Below, one piece after another: positions 45,290-53,718 of a stretch of 64,000 nucleotides of DNA. Origin of the DNA: Azospirillum melinis (lineage in GTDB: Bacteria > Pseudomonadota > Alphaproteobacteria > Azospirillales > Azospirillaceae). Position numbers and translations under genes: made by a program. Location of the stretch: NCBI RefSeq assembly GCF_013340935.1, contig NZ_WHOS01000019.1, positions 51,021 through 115,020 on the forward strand, given 5' to 3'. How positions within the stretch are numbered: the first letter of the stretch is position 1; the number at the start of each line of letters is the position of its first letter. A model generated the notes under the pieces. It had not been told where the DNA came from. It did not search any database and saw only the letters and a list, made by a program, of their open reading frames with translations.

Positions 45290-45724
45290 TCAGCCGTGGC
45301 TGTGCGAATGGCCGCCATAGAGGATGGACGGATCGGTTTCGACCGCCTGGATCGTCTCCAGCTTTCCGTCGCGCCAAGCACGATAGAAGCAACTGCGCCG
45401 GCCGGTGTGACAGGCGACGCCGTCCTGCTCGACAATCAGCAGCAGGGTGTCGCCGTCGCAATCCACCCGGAAATCCCTCAGCCGCTGCACCTGTCCGGAG
45501 GTCTCTCCCTTGCGCCACAGCCCGCCGCGCGACCGGGACCAGTAGCAGACGCGGCCGGTAGACAGGGTTTCGACCACCGCATCGCGGTTCATCCAGGCCA
45601 TCATCAGGATCTCGCCGCTGCCATCGGCCTGGGCGATGGCGGGCACCAGCCCATCGGGGGTGAAGCGGATGGCGGCCAGCACCTCTTCAAAGGGGCCGGG
45701 CTCGGTCGACGGTGTTTCCGTCAT
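45290..45724 (-). CDS. hisI: Phosphoribosyl-AMP cyclohydrolase
   Basis: 144-residue enzyme that opens phosphoribosyl-AMP in histidine biosynthesis. The metal-site motif [20 protein letters not shown] and the following GRRSCFYR carry the catalytic Cys and Asp ligands, and [12 protein letters not shown] and [15 protein letters not shown] are standard. It is a single-domain HisI without a HisE fusion, as usual in alphaproteobacteria. The C-terminus GGHSHSHG is an unusual His-rich tail. It follows metC by 30 bp on the same strand. Confidence 0.95.
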   Translation of the reverse strand: MTETPSTEPGPFEEVLAAIRFTPDGLVPAIAQADGSGEILMMAWMNRDAVVETLSTGRVCYWSRSRGGLWRKGETSGQVQRLRDFRVDCDGDTLLLIVEQDGVACHTGRRSCFYRAWRDGKLETIQAVETDPSILYGGHSHSHG

Positions 45725-45754
45725 GACAAATCACTCCTCAACTGTCCGCCGCGT

Positions 45755-46933
45755 TCAAAGGGCGGCGGACATCCGCCGGAAGCCGGCCTCAAGATCGCGG
45801 ATCAGGTCGTCGGGGCTCTCAAGCCCGGCGTGCAGGCGCAGAACCTGGCCCGGATCGGTCCAGCGGGTGGCGGAGCGCACCGCCGCCGGCCGTGTCGGCA
45901 GGATCAGGCTCTCGAAGCCGCCCCAACTGTAGCCCATGCCGAACAGCTCCATCCCGTCCAGCATCGCCGCCAGCGCCTTGCGCGGAACCTGATTGACGAT
46001 CACCGAGAACAGGCCGCTGGACCCGGTGAAGTCGCGCTTCCACAACTCGTAGCCGGGGAAGTCGGGACGGGCGGGATGCAGCACCCGTGTCACCTCCGGC
46101 CGGGCCGCCAGCCAGTCGGCGAGCGCCAGCGCGCTCTCCTGGTGCTGGCGCATGCGCACCGACAGGGTGCGCAGGCCGCGCAGGCCGAGATAGAGGTCGT
46201 CCGGCCCGCCGCAGACGCCGAAACGGGTGGCGGTCTTCTTGACCGCGGTCCAGCTTTCCTCGTCGCGGCAGGTGACGACGCCCAGCATCGCATCGGCATG
46301 GCCGACCATGTACTTGGTCGCGGCGTGGATCGACAGATCGACGCCATGGTCGAAGGGGCGGAAGAACAGCGGGGTCGCCCAGGTGTTGTCGATCATCACC
46401 GTGGCGCCGACCGTCTTGGCGGCGGCGGCGATGGCCGGAACGTCCTGCACCTCGAAGGTCAGGGAGCCCGGCGATTCGAGGAAGACCACGCTGGTGTTGG
46501 GCCGCAGTAGGGCGGAAATGCCGGCACCGATGCAGGGATCGTAGAACTCCACCTCCACGCCAAAGGGGATCAGCGTCTCCTTGGCGAAGCGGCGAGTGGG
46601 GCCATAGGCGCTGTCGGTGATCAGCACATGGTCGCCGGCCTTGGTGAAGGCCGATAGCGCAACGGCGATGGCGGCGAGGCCTGAGCCCGTGTTCACCGAC
46701 TTGTAGCCGCCTTCAAGTTCAGCCGCCGCCTCTTCGAAGGCGAAGGTGGTGGGCGTGCCCATGCGACCGTAATGCACGCCTTCCAGCGTGTTGCGGTCGC
46801 TTTCCTCCAGCGCGTCCAAAGTCGGGAACAGAACGGTCGAGCAATGATAGACCGGCGGGTTGACGATGCCGTGGTTGTTCCGCGGGTCGCGGCCGGCATG
46901 CACGAGAATCGTGTCCTTGGTGACGTCCTTCAT
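45755..46933 (-). CDS. metC: Cystathionine beta-lyase
   Basis: 392-residue PLP enzyme of the Cys/Met metabolism family that cleaves cystathionine to homocysteine, pyruvate and ammonia. The PLP lysine lies in SIHAATKYMVGHADAMLG, and MIDNTWATPLFFRPFDHGVDL, read in parts (MIDNTWATPL, RPFDHGVDL), precedes it. The N-terminus DTILVHAGRDPRNNHGIVN and YRVPL-like distances favour a beta-lyase over a gamma-lyase. The start at 46933 (MKDVTKDT) matches the family. It shows no close operon partner upstream and may supply the sulfur pathway with metZ. Confidence 0.9.
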   Translation of the reverse strand: MKDVTKDTILVHAGRDPRNNHGIVNPPVYHCSTVLFPTLDALEESDRNTLEGVHYGRMGTPTTFAFEEAAAELEGGYKSVNTGSGLAAIAVALSAFTKAGDHVLITDSAYGPTRRFAKETLIPFGVEVEFYDPCIGAGISALLRPNTSVVFLESPGSLTFEVQDVPAIAAAAKTVGATVMIDNTWATPLFFRPFDHGVDLSIHAATKYMVGHADAMLGVVTCRDEESWTAVKKTATRFGVCGGPDDLYLGLRGLRTLSVRMRQHQESALALADWLAARPEVTRVLHPARPDFPGYELWKRDFTGSSGLFSVIVNQVPRKALAAMLDGMELFGMGYSWGGFESLILPTRPAAVRSATRWTDPGQVLRLHAGLESPDDLIRDLEAGFRRMSAAL

Positions 46934-47336
46934 CGACTGTCCGTTTGGCTGGAGCGGCAATCCGGCCCGTCCGAGTCCGCCCTGGCCGGGAGAACCCAGG
47001 TGCGGGCGGTGCGGGCGCGGCCGAACATTGTGTCACCCCGGACGCCCAGCCGCCATCGCGGATTGCGCGCAACGACCGTCAGCGGACGGGATGTTCTGGT
47101 AACACCACCAATGCACAGAGGATTCGACAAGCCGGATCAAGTTGATACACTCTTGTCCCACGCGCATGGCTGCGTCGCGATCCTCACAGGACGGGTCCAA
47201 TGGGGATCGGTCTGCCGGATTGTCAGGCGGATCGATCCGGCAGGGTCGTTCCGGTTGGATTATGGAGCCGGCGTGACCAAGCGCGTCATCAGACCGCTCA
47301 AAGCGAAGAACGCAAGAACAGGGTGGAGTTCATAAT
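46934..47336. other. Divergent metC/aapJ intergenic region, 403 bp
   Basis: It must hold promoters of metC (minus) and aapJ (plus). Seen: an 11-bp palindrome ATCAAGTTGAT at 47136-47146, resembling but not matching an FNR box, and the aapJ Shine-Dalgarno sequence GGAG about 9 nt before the ATG. No gene is supported. Confidence 0.4.
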
Positions 47337-48356
47337 ATGAAGTCAGGGTTCCTGGCCGCCGCCGCAGCGGCCGTGGTCGTTTCCGCCAGCGCCGTCGCCG
47401 GCGCTGCCACGCTGGACACCGTCAAGCAGCGCGGCTTCGTGCAGTGCGGCGTGAACGCCGGCCTTCCGGGCTTCGGCAACCCCGACAGCGCCGGCAACTG
47501 GACCGGCCTGGACGTCGATTACTGCCGTGCCGTCGCCGTCGCCATCTTCGGCGACGCCAACAAGGTCAAGTTCACCCCGCTGTCCGCACAGCAGCGCTTC
47601 CCCGCCATCCAGTCGGGCGAAGTCGACCTGCTGTCGCGCAACACCACCGCCACGCTGACCCGTGACACCTCGGTCGGCCTGAACTTCGCCCCCGTCACCT
47701 ATTACGACGGCCAGGGCTTCATGGTTCCGAAGAAGCTGGGCGTGAAGAGCGCCAAGGAGCTGAATGGCGCCACCGTCTGCGTCCAGTCCGGCACCACGAC
47801 CGAACTGAACCTCGCGGACTATTTCCGCGCCAACAACATGACCTACAACCCGGTCGTCATCGAGTCGAACGACGAGGTGAACGCCGCCTACTTCGCCGGC
47901 CGCTGCGACGTGCTGACGACCGACGTGTCCGGTCTGGCCGGCACCCGCGCCGGTGTCGCCCCGGTTCCGGACGACCATGTCATCCTGCCGGAAGTCATCT
48001 CCAAGGAGCCGCTGGCCCCGGCCGTGCGCCATGGCGACGACCAGTGGTTCGACATCGTGAAGTGGACCATCTTCGCCACCATCCAGGCGGAAGAGTTCGG
48101 CATCACCTCCAAGAATGTCGACGAGTTCACCAACTCGAAGAACCCGGACATCCAGCGCTTCCTCGGCACCTCGCCGGGCATGGGCAAGGCCCTGGGCCTG
48201 GATGAGAAGTGGGCCTACAACGTCGTGAAGAAGGTCGGCAACTATGCCGAGATCTTCGACCGCAACGTCGGCCCGGGCACCCCGCTGAAGCTGGAGCGCG
48301 GCCTGAACGCGCTGTGGACCAAGGGCGGCCTGATGTACGCGCAGCCGTTCCGGTAA
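47337..48356 (+). CDS. aapJ: General L-amino-acid ABC transporter binding protein (AapJ/BztA)
   Basis: 339-residue periplasmic solute-binding protein. The signal peptide ends near VAGAA, followed by LDTVKQRGFVQCGVNAGLPG, typical of AapJ/BztA. Further landmarks: RFPAIQSGEVDLLSRNTTAT and NTTATLTRDTSVGLNFAPV. It captures glutamate, aspartate, glutamine or similar amino acids and delivers them to AapQM. It heads aapJQMP and is separated from aapQ by 215 bp with a terminator-like hairpin, which would make it more abundant than the membrane proteins. Confidence 0.95.
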   Translation: MKSGFLAAAAAAVVVSASAVAGAATLDTVKQRGFVQCGVNAGLPGFGNPDSAGNWTGLDVDYCRAVAVAIFGDANKVKFTPLSAQQRFPAIQSGEVDLLSRNTTATLTRDTSVGLNFAPVTYYDGQGFMVPKKLGVKSAKELNGATVCVQSGTTTELNLADYFRANNMTYNPVVIESNDEVNAAYFAGRCDVLTTDVSGLAGTRAGVAPVPDDHVILPEVISKEPLAPAVRHGDDQWFDIVKWTIFATIQAEEFGITSKNVDEFTNSKNPDIQRFLGTSPGMGKALGLDEKWAYNVVKKVGNYAEIFDRNVGPGTPLKLERGLNALWTKGGLMYAQPFR

Positions 48357-48371
48357 GGCACGTCACCGTCT

Positions 48372-48418
48372 GAAGGCCGCCCGCAGCCCGTTGCCGGGGG
48401 CGGCCTTCCGGTTCTTTT
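48372..48418 (+). terminator. Intercistronic hairpin after aapJ
   Basis: GAAGGCCGCCC and GGGCGGCCTTC form an 11-bp stem around 15 nt, followed by a T-rich TTCTTTT. It lies 16 nt after the aapJ stop and before aapQ, so partial termination or 3' stabilisation is likely. Confidence 0.65.
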
Positions 48419-48571
48419 GGGAGCGGTCGCGAAGGGCGCCAGCGAAGCGCCTGCGCAGGGGACCGCATTTGGGAGACATGTCGCATTCCCTACGGTGTGG
48501 GAAATGCCCGGAAGAACGTCCGGGACCGCGTGGGCACCGTATGGGGCGCGATGGTTGGGGGAGAGTAGTCC

Positions 48572-49771
48572 GTGGCGACCGAGACCCGGACCACCCAAGG
48601 CGCTCCGCCGCCGGGTGGCGTATCGTTTTCCCTCAGCGACCCGACGTTCCGCGCCATCGTCTACCAGATATTGGTGGTCGGCGCGGTCGTCCTGGTCGGC
48701 TGGTTCTTGATTTCAAACACGCTCGACAACCTCGCGCGGCGCTCGATCGCGACCGGGTATCATTTCCTGGAGCGTGAAGCGGCCTTCGGCATCGGCGAAT
48801 CGCTGATCGACTATTCGCCGAAGGACACCTATGGCCGGGCCTTCCTGGTTGGCGTGCTGAACACGCTGAAGGTGTCGATCATCGGCGTCATCCTGGCGAC
48901 GATCATCGGCACGATCATCGGCGTCGCCCGCCTGTCCAGCAACTGGCTGATCGCCAAGCTGGCCTCGACCTATGTCGAGATCATCCGCAACATCCCGCCG
49001 CTGCTGCAGCTGTTCTTCTGGTACGCGCTGGTGTCCGATGGGCTGCCGCCGGTCCGTCAGGCGCTGAACCCGATCCCGGGCGTCTTCCTGTCGCAGCGCG
49101 GCCTGCGCGTGCCGGTGCCCGCCCCCGATCCGGTCTGGACCAACATGGGCATCGCCCTGCTGGTCGGCATCGTCGCCGCCTGGGGCGTGTCGCGCTGGGC
49201 CAGGGCACGGCAGGCGCGCACCGGGCAGCCGTTCCCGGCGGGCTGGGCCGGTCTCGGCCTGATCGTCGGGCTGCCCATCCTGACCTGGCTCGCCGGCGGC
49301 GCGCCGCTCGCGATGGACGTGCCGAAGCTGGCCGGCTTCAACTTCACCGGTGGCGCCTCCATTTCCCCGGAATTCTTCGCCATCCTGACCGGTCTGACGC
49401 TCTACACCGCGGCCTTCATCGCCGAGGTGGTGCGCAGCGGCATCAAGGCGGTCAACTGGGGCCAGACCGAGGCGGCCCGTGCCCTCGGCCTGCCGGGCAG
49501 CCCGACGCTGCGTCTGGTGATCCTGCCCCAGGCGCTGCGGGTGATCGTGCCGCCGCTGACCAGCCAGTATCTCAACCTGACGAAGAACAGCTCGCTGGCG
49601 CTGGCAATCGGCTATCCCGATCTGGTGTCCATCGCCAACACGACGCTGAACCAGACCGGTCAGGCCATCGAAGGCGTGACGATGATCATGGGCACCTATC
49701 TGGTCATCAGCCTCAGCATCTCGATCTTCATGAACTGGTACAACAAGCGCATCGCGCTGGTGGAGCGGTAA
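48572..49771 (+). CDS. aapQ: Amino-acid ABC transporter permease AapQ (BztB)
   Basis: 399-residue inner-membrane permease, one of the paired large permeases in the Aap system. The HisM-like core contains the EAA loop EAARALGLPGSPTLRLVILPQALRVIVPPL, read as EAARALGLPG and LPQALRVIVPPL, which binds the ATPase. Several extra helices and a long loop (about 150-260) explain the length. The GTG start has GGGAGAG upstream. aapM follows by 5 bp. Confidence 0.94.
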   Translation: MATETRTTQGAPPPGGVSFSLSDPTFRAIVYQILVVGAVVLVGWFLISNTLDNLARRSIATGYHFLEREAAFGIGESLIDYSPKDTYGRAFLVGVLNTLKVSIIGVILATIIGTIIGVARLSSNWLIAKLASTYVEIIRNIPPLLQLFFWYALVSDGLPPVRQALNPIPGVFLSQRGLRVPVPAPDPVWTNMGIALLVGIVAAWGVSRWARARQARTGQPFPAGWAGLGLIVGLPILTWLAGGAPLAMDVPKLAGFNFTGGASISPEFFAILTGLTLYTAAFIAEVVRSGIKAVNWGQTEAARALGLPGSPTLRLVILPQALRVIVPPLTSQYLNLTKNSSLALAIGYPDLVSIANTTLNQTGQAIEGVTMIMGTYLVISLSISIFMNWYNKRIALVER

Positions 49772-49776
49772 CGGCC

Positions 49777-50883
49777 ATGACCGACAACGTGCAAAGCGTC
49801 GGCTTGCCGGACGAACGTCCGCCGGCCAACACCGTCGGCCCGATTGCGTGGCTGCGCAAGAACCTGTTCAACAGCTGGTACAACGCCATCCTGACCATTC
49901 TGGTCCTGGGGTTGCTAGCGTCGGCGATTCCGCCTTTCATGAACTGGCTGCTGTTCCGCGCCCACGGCTTCGACGCGACCTCAACCGTCTGCCGGCAGGA
50001 TGCCGGCGGCGCCTGCTGGGGCTTCATCAGCGAGAAGCTGCGCTTCATCATGTTCGGCATGTTCCCGTGGGAACAGCAGTGGCGGCCGCTGGTGACCATC
50101 GCCGTCTTCATCGCCCTGCTGGTCGCCAGCTGCGACCGCCGCTTCTGGAAGCCGTGGTTCGGGCTGGTCTGGGCCGCCGGGCTGGCGCTGGTGGCGGTCC
50201 TGATGTGGGGCGGCGTCTTCGGCCTGACCTATGTCGAGAACACGCTATGGGGCGGCCTGCCGCTGACCATCATCCTGTCGGTGATCGGTCTGGCCGTGGC
50301 CTTTCCGGTGTCGATCCTGCTGGCGCTGGGCCGCCGGTCGAACATGCCGGCGGTCAAGGTGCTGTGCGTCACCTACATCGAGCTGATCCGCGGCGTGCCG
50401 CTGATCAGCCTGCTGTTCATGGCGTCGGTGATGCTGCCGCTGTTCCTGCCGAACGGCGTGTCCATCGACAAGCTGCTGCGCGCGCAGATCGCCTTCATCA
50501 TGTTCGCCGCCGCATATATGGCGGAAGCGATCCGCGGCGGCCTGCAGGCGATCCCGAAGGGGCAGTATGAGGCGGCGGACGGGCTGGGGCTCGGCTATTG
50601 GCAGAAGATGCGCAAGATCATCCTTCCGCAGGCACTGGCCGTCGCCATCCCTCCGCTGGTGAACACCTTCATCAGCTTCTTCAAGGACACTTCGCTGGTC
50701 ATCATCATCGGCCTGTACGATCTGCTCGGCACGGCAAAGGCCGCGCTGTCCGATCCGTCCTGGCGCGGTTTCTACCGCGAGGCCTATCTGTTCATCGGCG
50801 TGATCTACTGGATCTTCTGCTTCAGCATGTCGAAGTACAGCCAGAAGCTCGAACGCGATCTCAATCGCGGCCACCGCCGATAG
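49777..50883 (+). CDS. aapM: Amino-acid ABC transporter permease AapM (BztC)
   Basis: 368-residue inner-membrane permease, the second half of the heterodimeric channel. It has TM segments throughout, a non-HisM N-terminal half with a periplasmic loop around 60-100, and the EAA motif in YEAADGLGLGYWQKMRKIIL. The C-terminus contains FKDTSLVIIIGLYDLLG, typical of HisM-type permeases. Translation is tightly coupled to aapQ through the 5-bp gap. Confidence 0.94.
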   Translation: MTDNVQSVGLPDERPPANTVGPIAWLRKNLFNSWYNAILTILVLGLLASAIPPFMNWLLFRAHGFDATSTVCRQDAGGACWGFISEKLRFIMFGMFPWEQQWRPLVTIAVFIALLVASCDRRFWKPWFGLVWAAGLALVAVLMWGGVFGLTYVENTLWGGLPLTIILSVIGLAVAFPVSILLALGRRSNMPAVKVLCVTYIELIRGVPLISLLFMASVMLPLFLPNGVSIDKLLRAQIAFIMFAAAYMAEAIRGGLQAIPKGQYEAADGLGLGYWQKMRKIILPQALAVAIPPLVNTFISFFKDTSLVIIIGLYDLLGTAKAALSDPSWRGFYREAYLFIGVIYWIFCFSMSKYSQKLERDLNRGHRR

Positions 50884-50975
50884 ATCGGATCGCGCAAAAT
50901 CGAAATCGATTTGAAGCGTGAATCCGATCGCAAGAAGTGAAGATAGTATCGCCGTCAAGGGAGACACGAGAACCC

Positions 50976-51761
50976 ATGTCCCAGGCCATGTCCCAGGCAG
51001 CCAAGCCGAAGCACGCCCTCAGCGGCGAGGAAATCATCCGCTGCACGGGCGTCAACAAGTGGTACGGCGAGTTCCACGTCCTGAAGAACATCAACCTCAG
51101 CGTCCAGAAGGGCGAGCGCATCGTCGTCTGCGGCCCGTCCGGGTCGGGCAAATCGACGATGATCCGCTGCCTGAACCGGCTTGAGGAGCATCAGAAGGGC
51201 ACGATCGTCATCGACGGAATCGAGCTGACCAACAACCTCAAGAACATCGAACTGGTCCGCCGCGAAGTCGGCATGGTGTTCCAGCACTTCAACCTGTTCC
51301 CACACCTGACCGTGCTGGAAAACTGCACCCTGGCCCCCATCTGGGTCCGCAAGATGCCGAAGGCGGAAGCGGAAGAACGGGCGATGAGCTACCTGAAGCG
51401 GGTTCGCATCGCCGAGCAGGCCAAGAAGTATCCCGGCCAGTTGTCGGGCGGCCAGCAGCAGCGCGTCGCCATCGCGCGGTCGCTGTGCATGAGCCCGAAA
51501 GTGATGCTGTTCGACGAGCCGACCTCCGCGCTCGACCCAGAAATGGTCAAGGAGGTGTTGGACGTCATGATCGGCCTGGCCGAGGACGGCATGACCATGC
51601 TGTGCGTGACGCACGAGATGGGCTTCGCCAAGTCGGTCGCCGACCGCGTGATCTTCATGGATCGCGGCGAGATCGTGGAGCAGGACACGCCGGACGCGTT
51701 CTTCTCCAATCCGAAATCGGACCGCACGCGACTCTTCCTCAGCCAAATTCTAAACCACTGA
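50976..51761 (+). CDS. aapP: Amino-acid ABC transporter ATPase AapP (BztD)
   Basis: 261-residue ATP-binding protein that powers the AapQM channel. Walker A is GPSGSGKST, the Q-loop [16 protein letters not shown], the signature [15 protein letters not shown], and Walker [13 protein letters not shown]. The start is the ATG at 50976; another ATG 12 bp further on is possible, whereas a GTG at 50937 lacks a Shine-Dalgarno sequence. It follows aapM by 92 bp and ends the transporter operon. Confidence 0.95.
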   Translation: MSQAMSQAAKPKHALSGEEIIRCTGVNKWYGEFHVLKNINLSVQKGERIVVCGPSGSGKSTMIRCLNRLEEHQKGTIVIDGIELTNNLKNIELVRREVGMVFQHFNLFPHLTVLENCTLAPIWVRKMPKAEAEERAMSYLKRVRIAEQAKKYPGQLSGGQQQRVAIARSLCMSPKVMLFDEPTSALDPEMVKEVLDVMIGLAEDGMTMLCVTHEMGFAKSVADRVIFMDRGEIVEQDTPDAFFSNPKSDRTRLFLSQILNH

Positions 51762-51923
51762 GACGGTCGGCAGGCTGGCGGTTCCGTTCGGCCTGCCATC
51801 CGGAAACAAAACACCTCGACTTAGGGTGCGCGGCGCAATGTCCTGTGGCGTCGCGCACCGGTTTGCGGTTCAATCGGTCGCCTGACGTGCTGTTCGACCG
51901 ACCCGCTACCGGAGACCGAGGTT

Positions 51924-53009
51924 ATGGACCTGCTCAGCCCCCGTCCCAGCGTTGGCCAGATCAAGCCGTACCGTCCCGCTCGCCCTCCACGCGACGGCCG
52001 CCGGTGGATCGACCTCTCGCTGACCCACAATCCGCTCGGCCCGAGCCCGCTGGCGCTGGACGCTTATTGCGAGGCGGCGACCCGCATCCACTGCTATCCC
52101 GACTGGGATCAGGAACCGCTGCGCCACGCCATCGCACGCCGCCATTCCATCGACGTCGATCACATCGTCTGCACCGCAGGATCGGAGGAACTGATCCATC
52201 TGGTCGCGCAGGCCTTCGCCGGGCCCGGTGACGAGGTGCTGTGCCACGAGCGTGGCTATCGCGGCTTCCTCAAGGCGATCCGTGCCGCCGGTGCCGCTGC
52301 GGTCGTTGCGGCGGAACGCGACATGGTGGTGGATGTCGAAGCGCTGATCGACCGCGCCAGCGAGCGCACCAAAATCTGCTTCCTCGCCAACCCCAACAAC
52401 CCGACCGGCACCTACATCCCGGCCGATGCGGTGCAGCGGCTGCGCGCCGGGCTGCCGCCGCACACGCTGCTGGTTCTGGATTCGGCCTATGCCGATTACT
52501 GCCGCCTGCCGGACTACAGCGACGGGACGGAGATTGTCGAGAATTCCGACAACGTCATGCTGATCCGCACCTTCTCCAAGATGCATGGCTTGGCCGGCTT
52601 GCGGGTCGGCTGGGGCTATGGTCCGGCGACGGTGATCGAGGCGGTGAACGCCATCCGGGGCACCTTCAACGTCTCGCTTCCCGCACAACTGACCGCCGCC
52701 GCCGCGCTGAGCGACGCCGGGCATGAGGAGGCGACCTTCGCCCACAATGCGCAATGGCTGCCCTGGCTGTCGCGCGAACTGGAACGGGTCGGGCTGCGCG
52801 TCTATCCCAGCGTCTGCAATTTCGTGCTGGCGCGCGTGCCGACCGACCCATCGCTGGGCACCCAGGCGGTCATCGACCATCTCGCCCACCGTGGCATCCT
52901 GGTGAAGGCGGTGACCGAATATGGTCTGTCGGACTGCCTGCGCATCACCGTCGGCCGCGAGGAGGAGAACAAGGCGCTGGTGGTGGCACTGGCGGAGATT
53001 CTCGGCTGA
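51924..53009 (+). CDS. Histidinol-phosphate aminotransferase-like PLP enzyme
   Basis: 361-residue class I/II aminotransferase. LANPNNPTGTYIP and the PLP lysine in RTFSKMHGLAGLRVGWGYG are present, and the length fits HisC. HisC and aromatic or other amino-acid aminotransferases cannot be separated by eye, so no gene symbol is given. Its position directly behind aapP suggests that it could act on imported amino acids, or it may be the histidine enzyme that goes with hisI in this window. Confidence 0.88.
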   Translation: MDLLSPRPSVGQIKPYRPARPPRDGRRWIDLSLTHNPLGPSPLALDAYCEAATRIHCYPDWDQEPLRHAIARRHSIDVDHIVCTAGSEELIHLVAQAFAGPGDEVLCHERGYRGFLKAIRAAGAAAVVAAERDMVVDVEALIDRASERTKICFLANPNNPTGTYIPADAVQRLRAGLPPHTLLVLDSAYADYCRLPDYSDGTEIVENSDNVMLIRTFSKMHGLAGLRVGWGYGPATVIEAVNAIRGTFNVSLPAQLTAAAALSDAGHEEATFAHNAQWLPWLSRELERVGLRVYPSVCNFVLARVPTDPSLGTQAVIDHLAHRGILVKAVTEYGLSDCLRITVGREEENKALVVALAEILG

Positions 53010-53057
53010 GAATAGTGAGTGGACGATGCGGGTGGCTTGCAGAAAATTTCAGGGATT

Positions 53058-53071
53058 TTGATTCAGATCAA
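53058..53071 (+). promoter_or_regulatory. FNR/FixK-type box of the first tandem small RNA
   Basis: TTGATTCAGATCAA is a perfect TTGAT-N4-ATCAA palindrome. Its centre lies 42.5 bp before the TGTCTC start of the 19-nt element, consistent with a class II FNR-type promoter. A CATAAG-like -10 is at 53093-53098. Confidence 0.8.
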
Positions 53072-53105
53072 CGAACAGCCTATGCGTTTCGACATAAGGT
53101 CCGTC

Positions 53106-53167
53106 TTGTCTCTAAACCTCCCTGTATCACTGAGCCGGAGCATCCGCATGGATGGCTCCGGCTTTTT
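53106..53167 (+). ncRNA. Candidate FNR-regulated small RNA, tandem copy 1
   Basis: Element TGTCTCTAAACCTCCCTGT at 53107-53125, followed by ATCAC and then a terminator. The terminator stem is AGCCGGAGC with GCTCCGGCT plus an inner ATCC/GGAT, with one bulge and a GCAT loop, followed by TTTTT. The predicted RNA is about 60 nt, and its 5' end carries the anti-Shine-Dalgarno core CCUCCC. The segment AAACCTCCCTGT is a perfect 12-nt complement of the dctQ ribosome-binding site at 41220-41231. No coding potential is seen. Confidence 0.75.
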
Positions 53168-53215
53168 CTTTTCCGTCTGGAAGTTTCAGCCAGGGTCCGG
53201 GAAAATGCCGGTCAG

Positions 53216-53229
53216 TTGACCTGCATCAA
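53216..53229 (+). promoter_or_regulatory. FNR/FixK-type box of the second tandem small RNA
   Basis: TTGACCTGCATCAA matches TTGAT-N4-ATCAA with one changed base in the left half. Its centre lies 41.5 bp before the TGTCTC of the element, the canonical class II distance. Confidence 0.7.
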
Positions 53230-53262
53230 CGCAGGAAGAGGTGATCGGGCGTAGACCTATGA

Positions 53263-53321
53263 CTGTCTCTAACCCTCCCTGTTTCACAGGAGGCTCCGGT
53301 TCCGGTGCCTCCTGTTTTTTT
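53263..53321 (+). ncRNA. Candidate FNR-regulated small RNA, tandem copy 2
   Basis: Element TGTCTCTAACCCTCCCTGT at 53264-53282, followed by TTCAC and a terminator. The stem is ACAGGAGGC with GCCTCCTGT around a 12-nt loop, ending in TTTTTTT. Predicted length is about 58 nt. It shares the element and FNR spacing with copies 1 and 3, but its terminator hairpin is unrelated, so the 5' element and not the hairpin is what is conserved. Together with copy 1 it fills most of the gap 53010-53329. Confidence 0.75.
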
Positions 53322-53329
53322 GTCCGGAT

Positions 53330-53572
53330 TCAGGAAGGCGGGCGCGAGCGGTTCCAGCGCATGACCAGCCCGATCAGCGACAGCGGCACCACCACGACCG
53401 CGCCGATCAGGATGTAGGGCAGGGCCCAGCTCCCGGCTTCGATGACCAGTGCCGCGATGTCCTGCACCGTCTGCCAGCTGTTCGTCAGGATGCTGGCCGG
53501 ATCGATGCGCAGGAACGACAGCACGAAGCCGACGATGAAGCACAACACCAGCGTCCGAATGATCCAACCCAT
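53330..53572 (-). CDS. DUF6460 small membrane protein
   Basis: 80-residue protein with two transmembrane helices (about 3-23 and 45-70) and a short linker containing FLRIDPASILTNSWQTVQD. This resembles the alphaproteobacterial DUF6460 family of unknown function. The start is the ATG at 53572 (MGWIIRTLVL). It ends 8 bp from the terminator of small RNA copy 2, in convergent orientation, so the two transcripts could interfere. Confidence 0.75.
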   Translation of the reverse strand: MGWIIRTLVLCFIVGFVLSFLRIDPASILTNSWQTVQDIAALVIEAGSWALPYILIGAVVVVPLSLIGLVMRWNRSRPPS

Positions 53573-53718
53573 CAAGGCCCCACCTCACGCTCGTCATGGC
53601 GGAGCTTCCGCCTGTCTGAAGGAACGCGCCGGTCCGTCACGGGGTTCCGGCGTTCCGCGGTAGATGGGGCGCGGTGGTCGGGGTGGTCAAGGGGAGAGAT
53701 GTGCCGGCTTCCCCGGCC

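Noticed and set aside
47136..47146. ATCAAGTTGAT as an FNR box before aapJ
   Set aside because: The half-sites are in the inverted order with a 1-bp spacer; it does not match TTGAT-N4-ATCAA.
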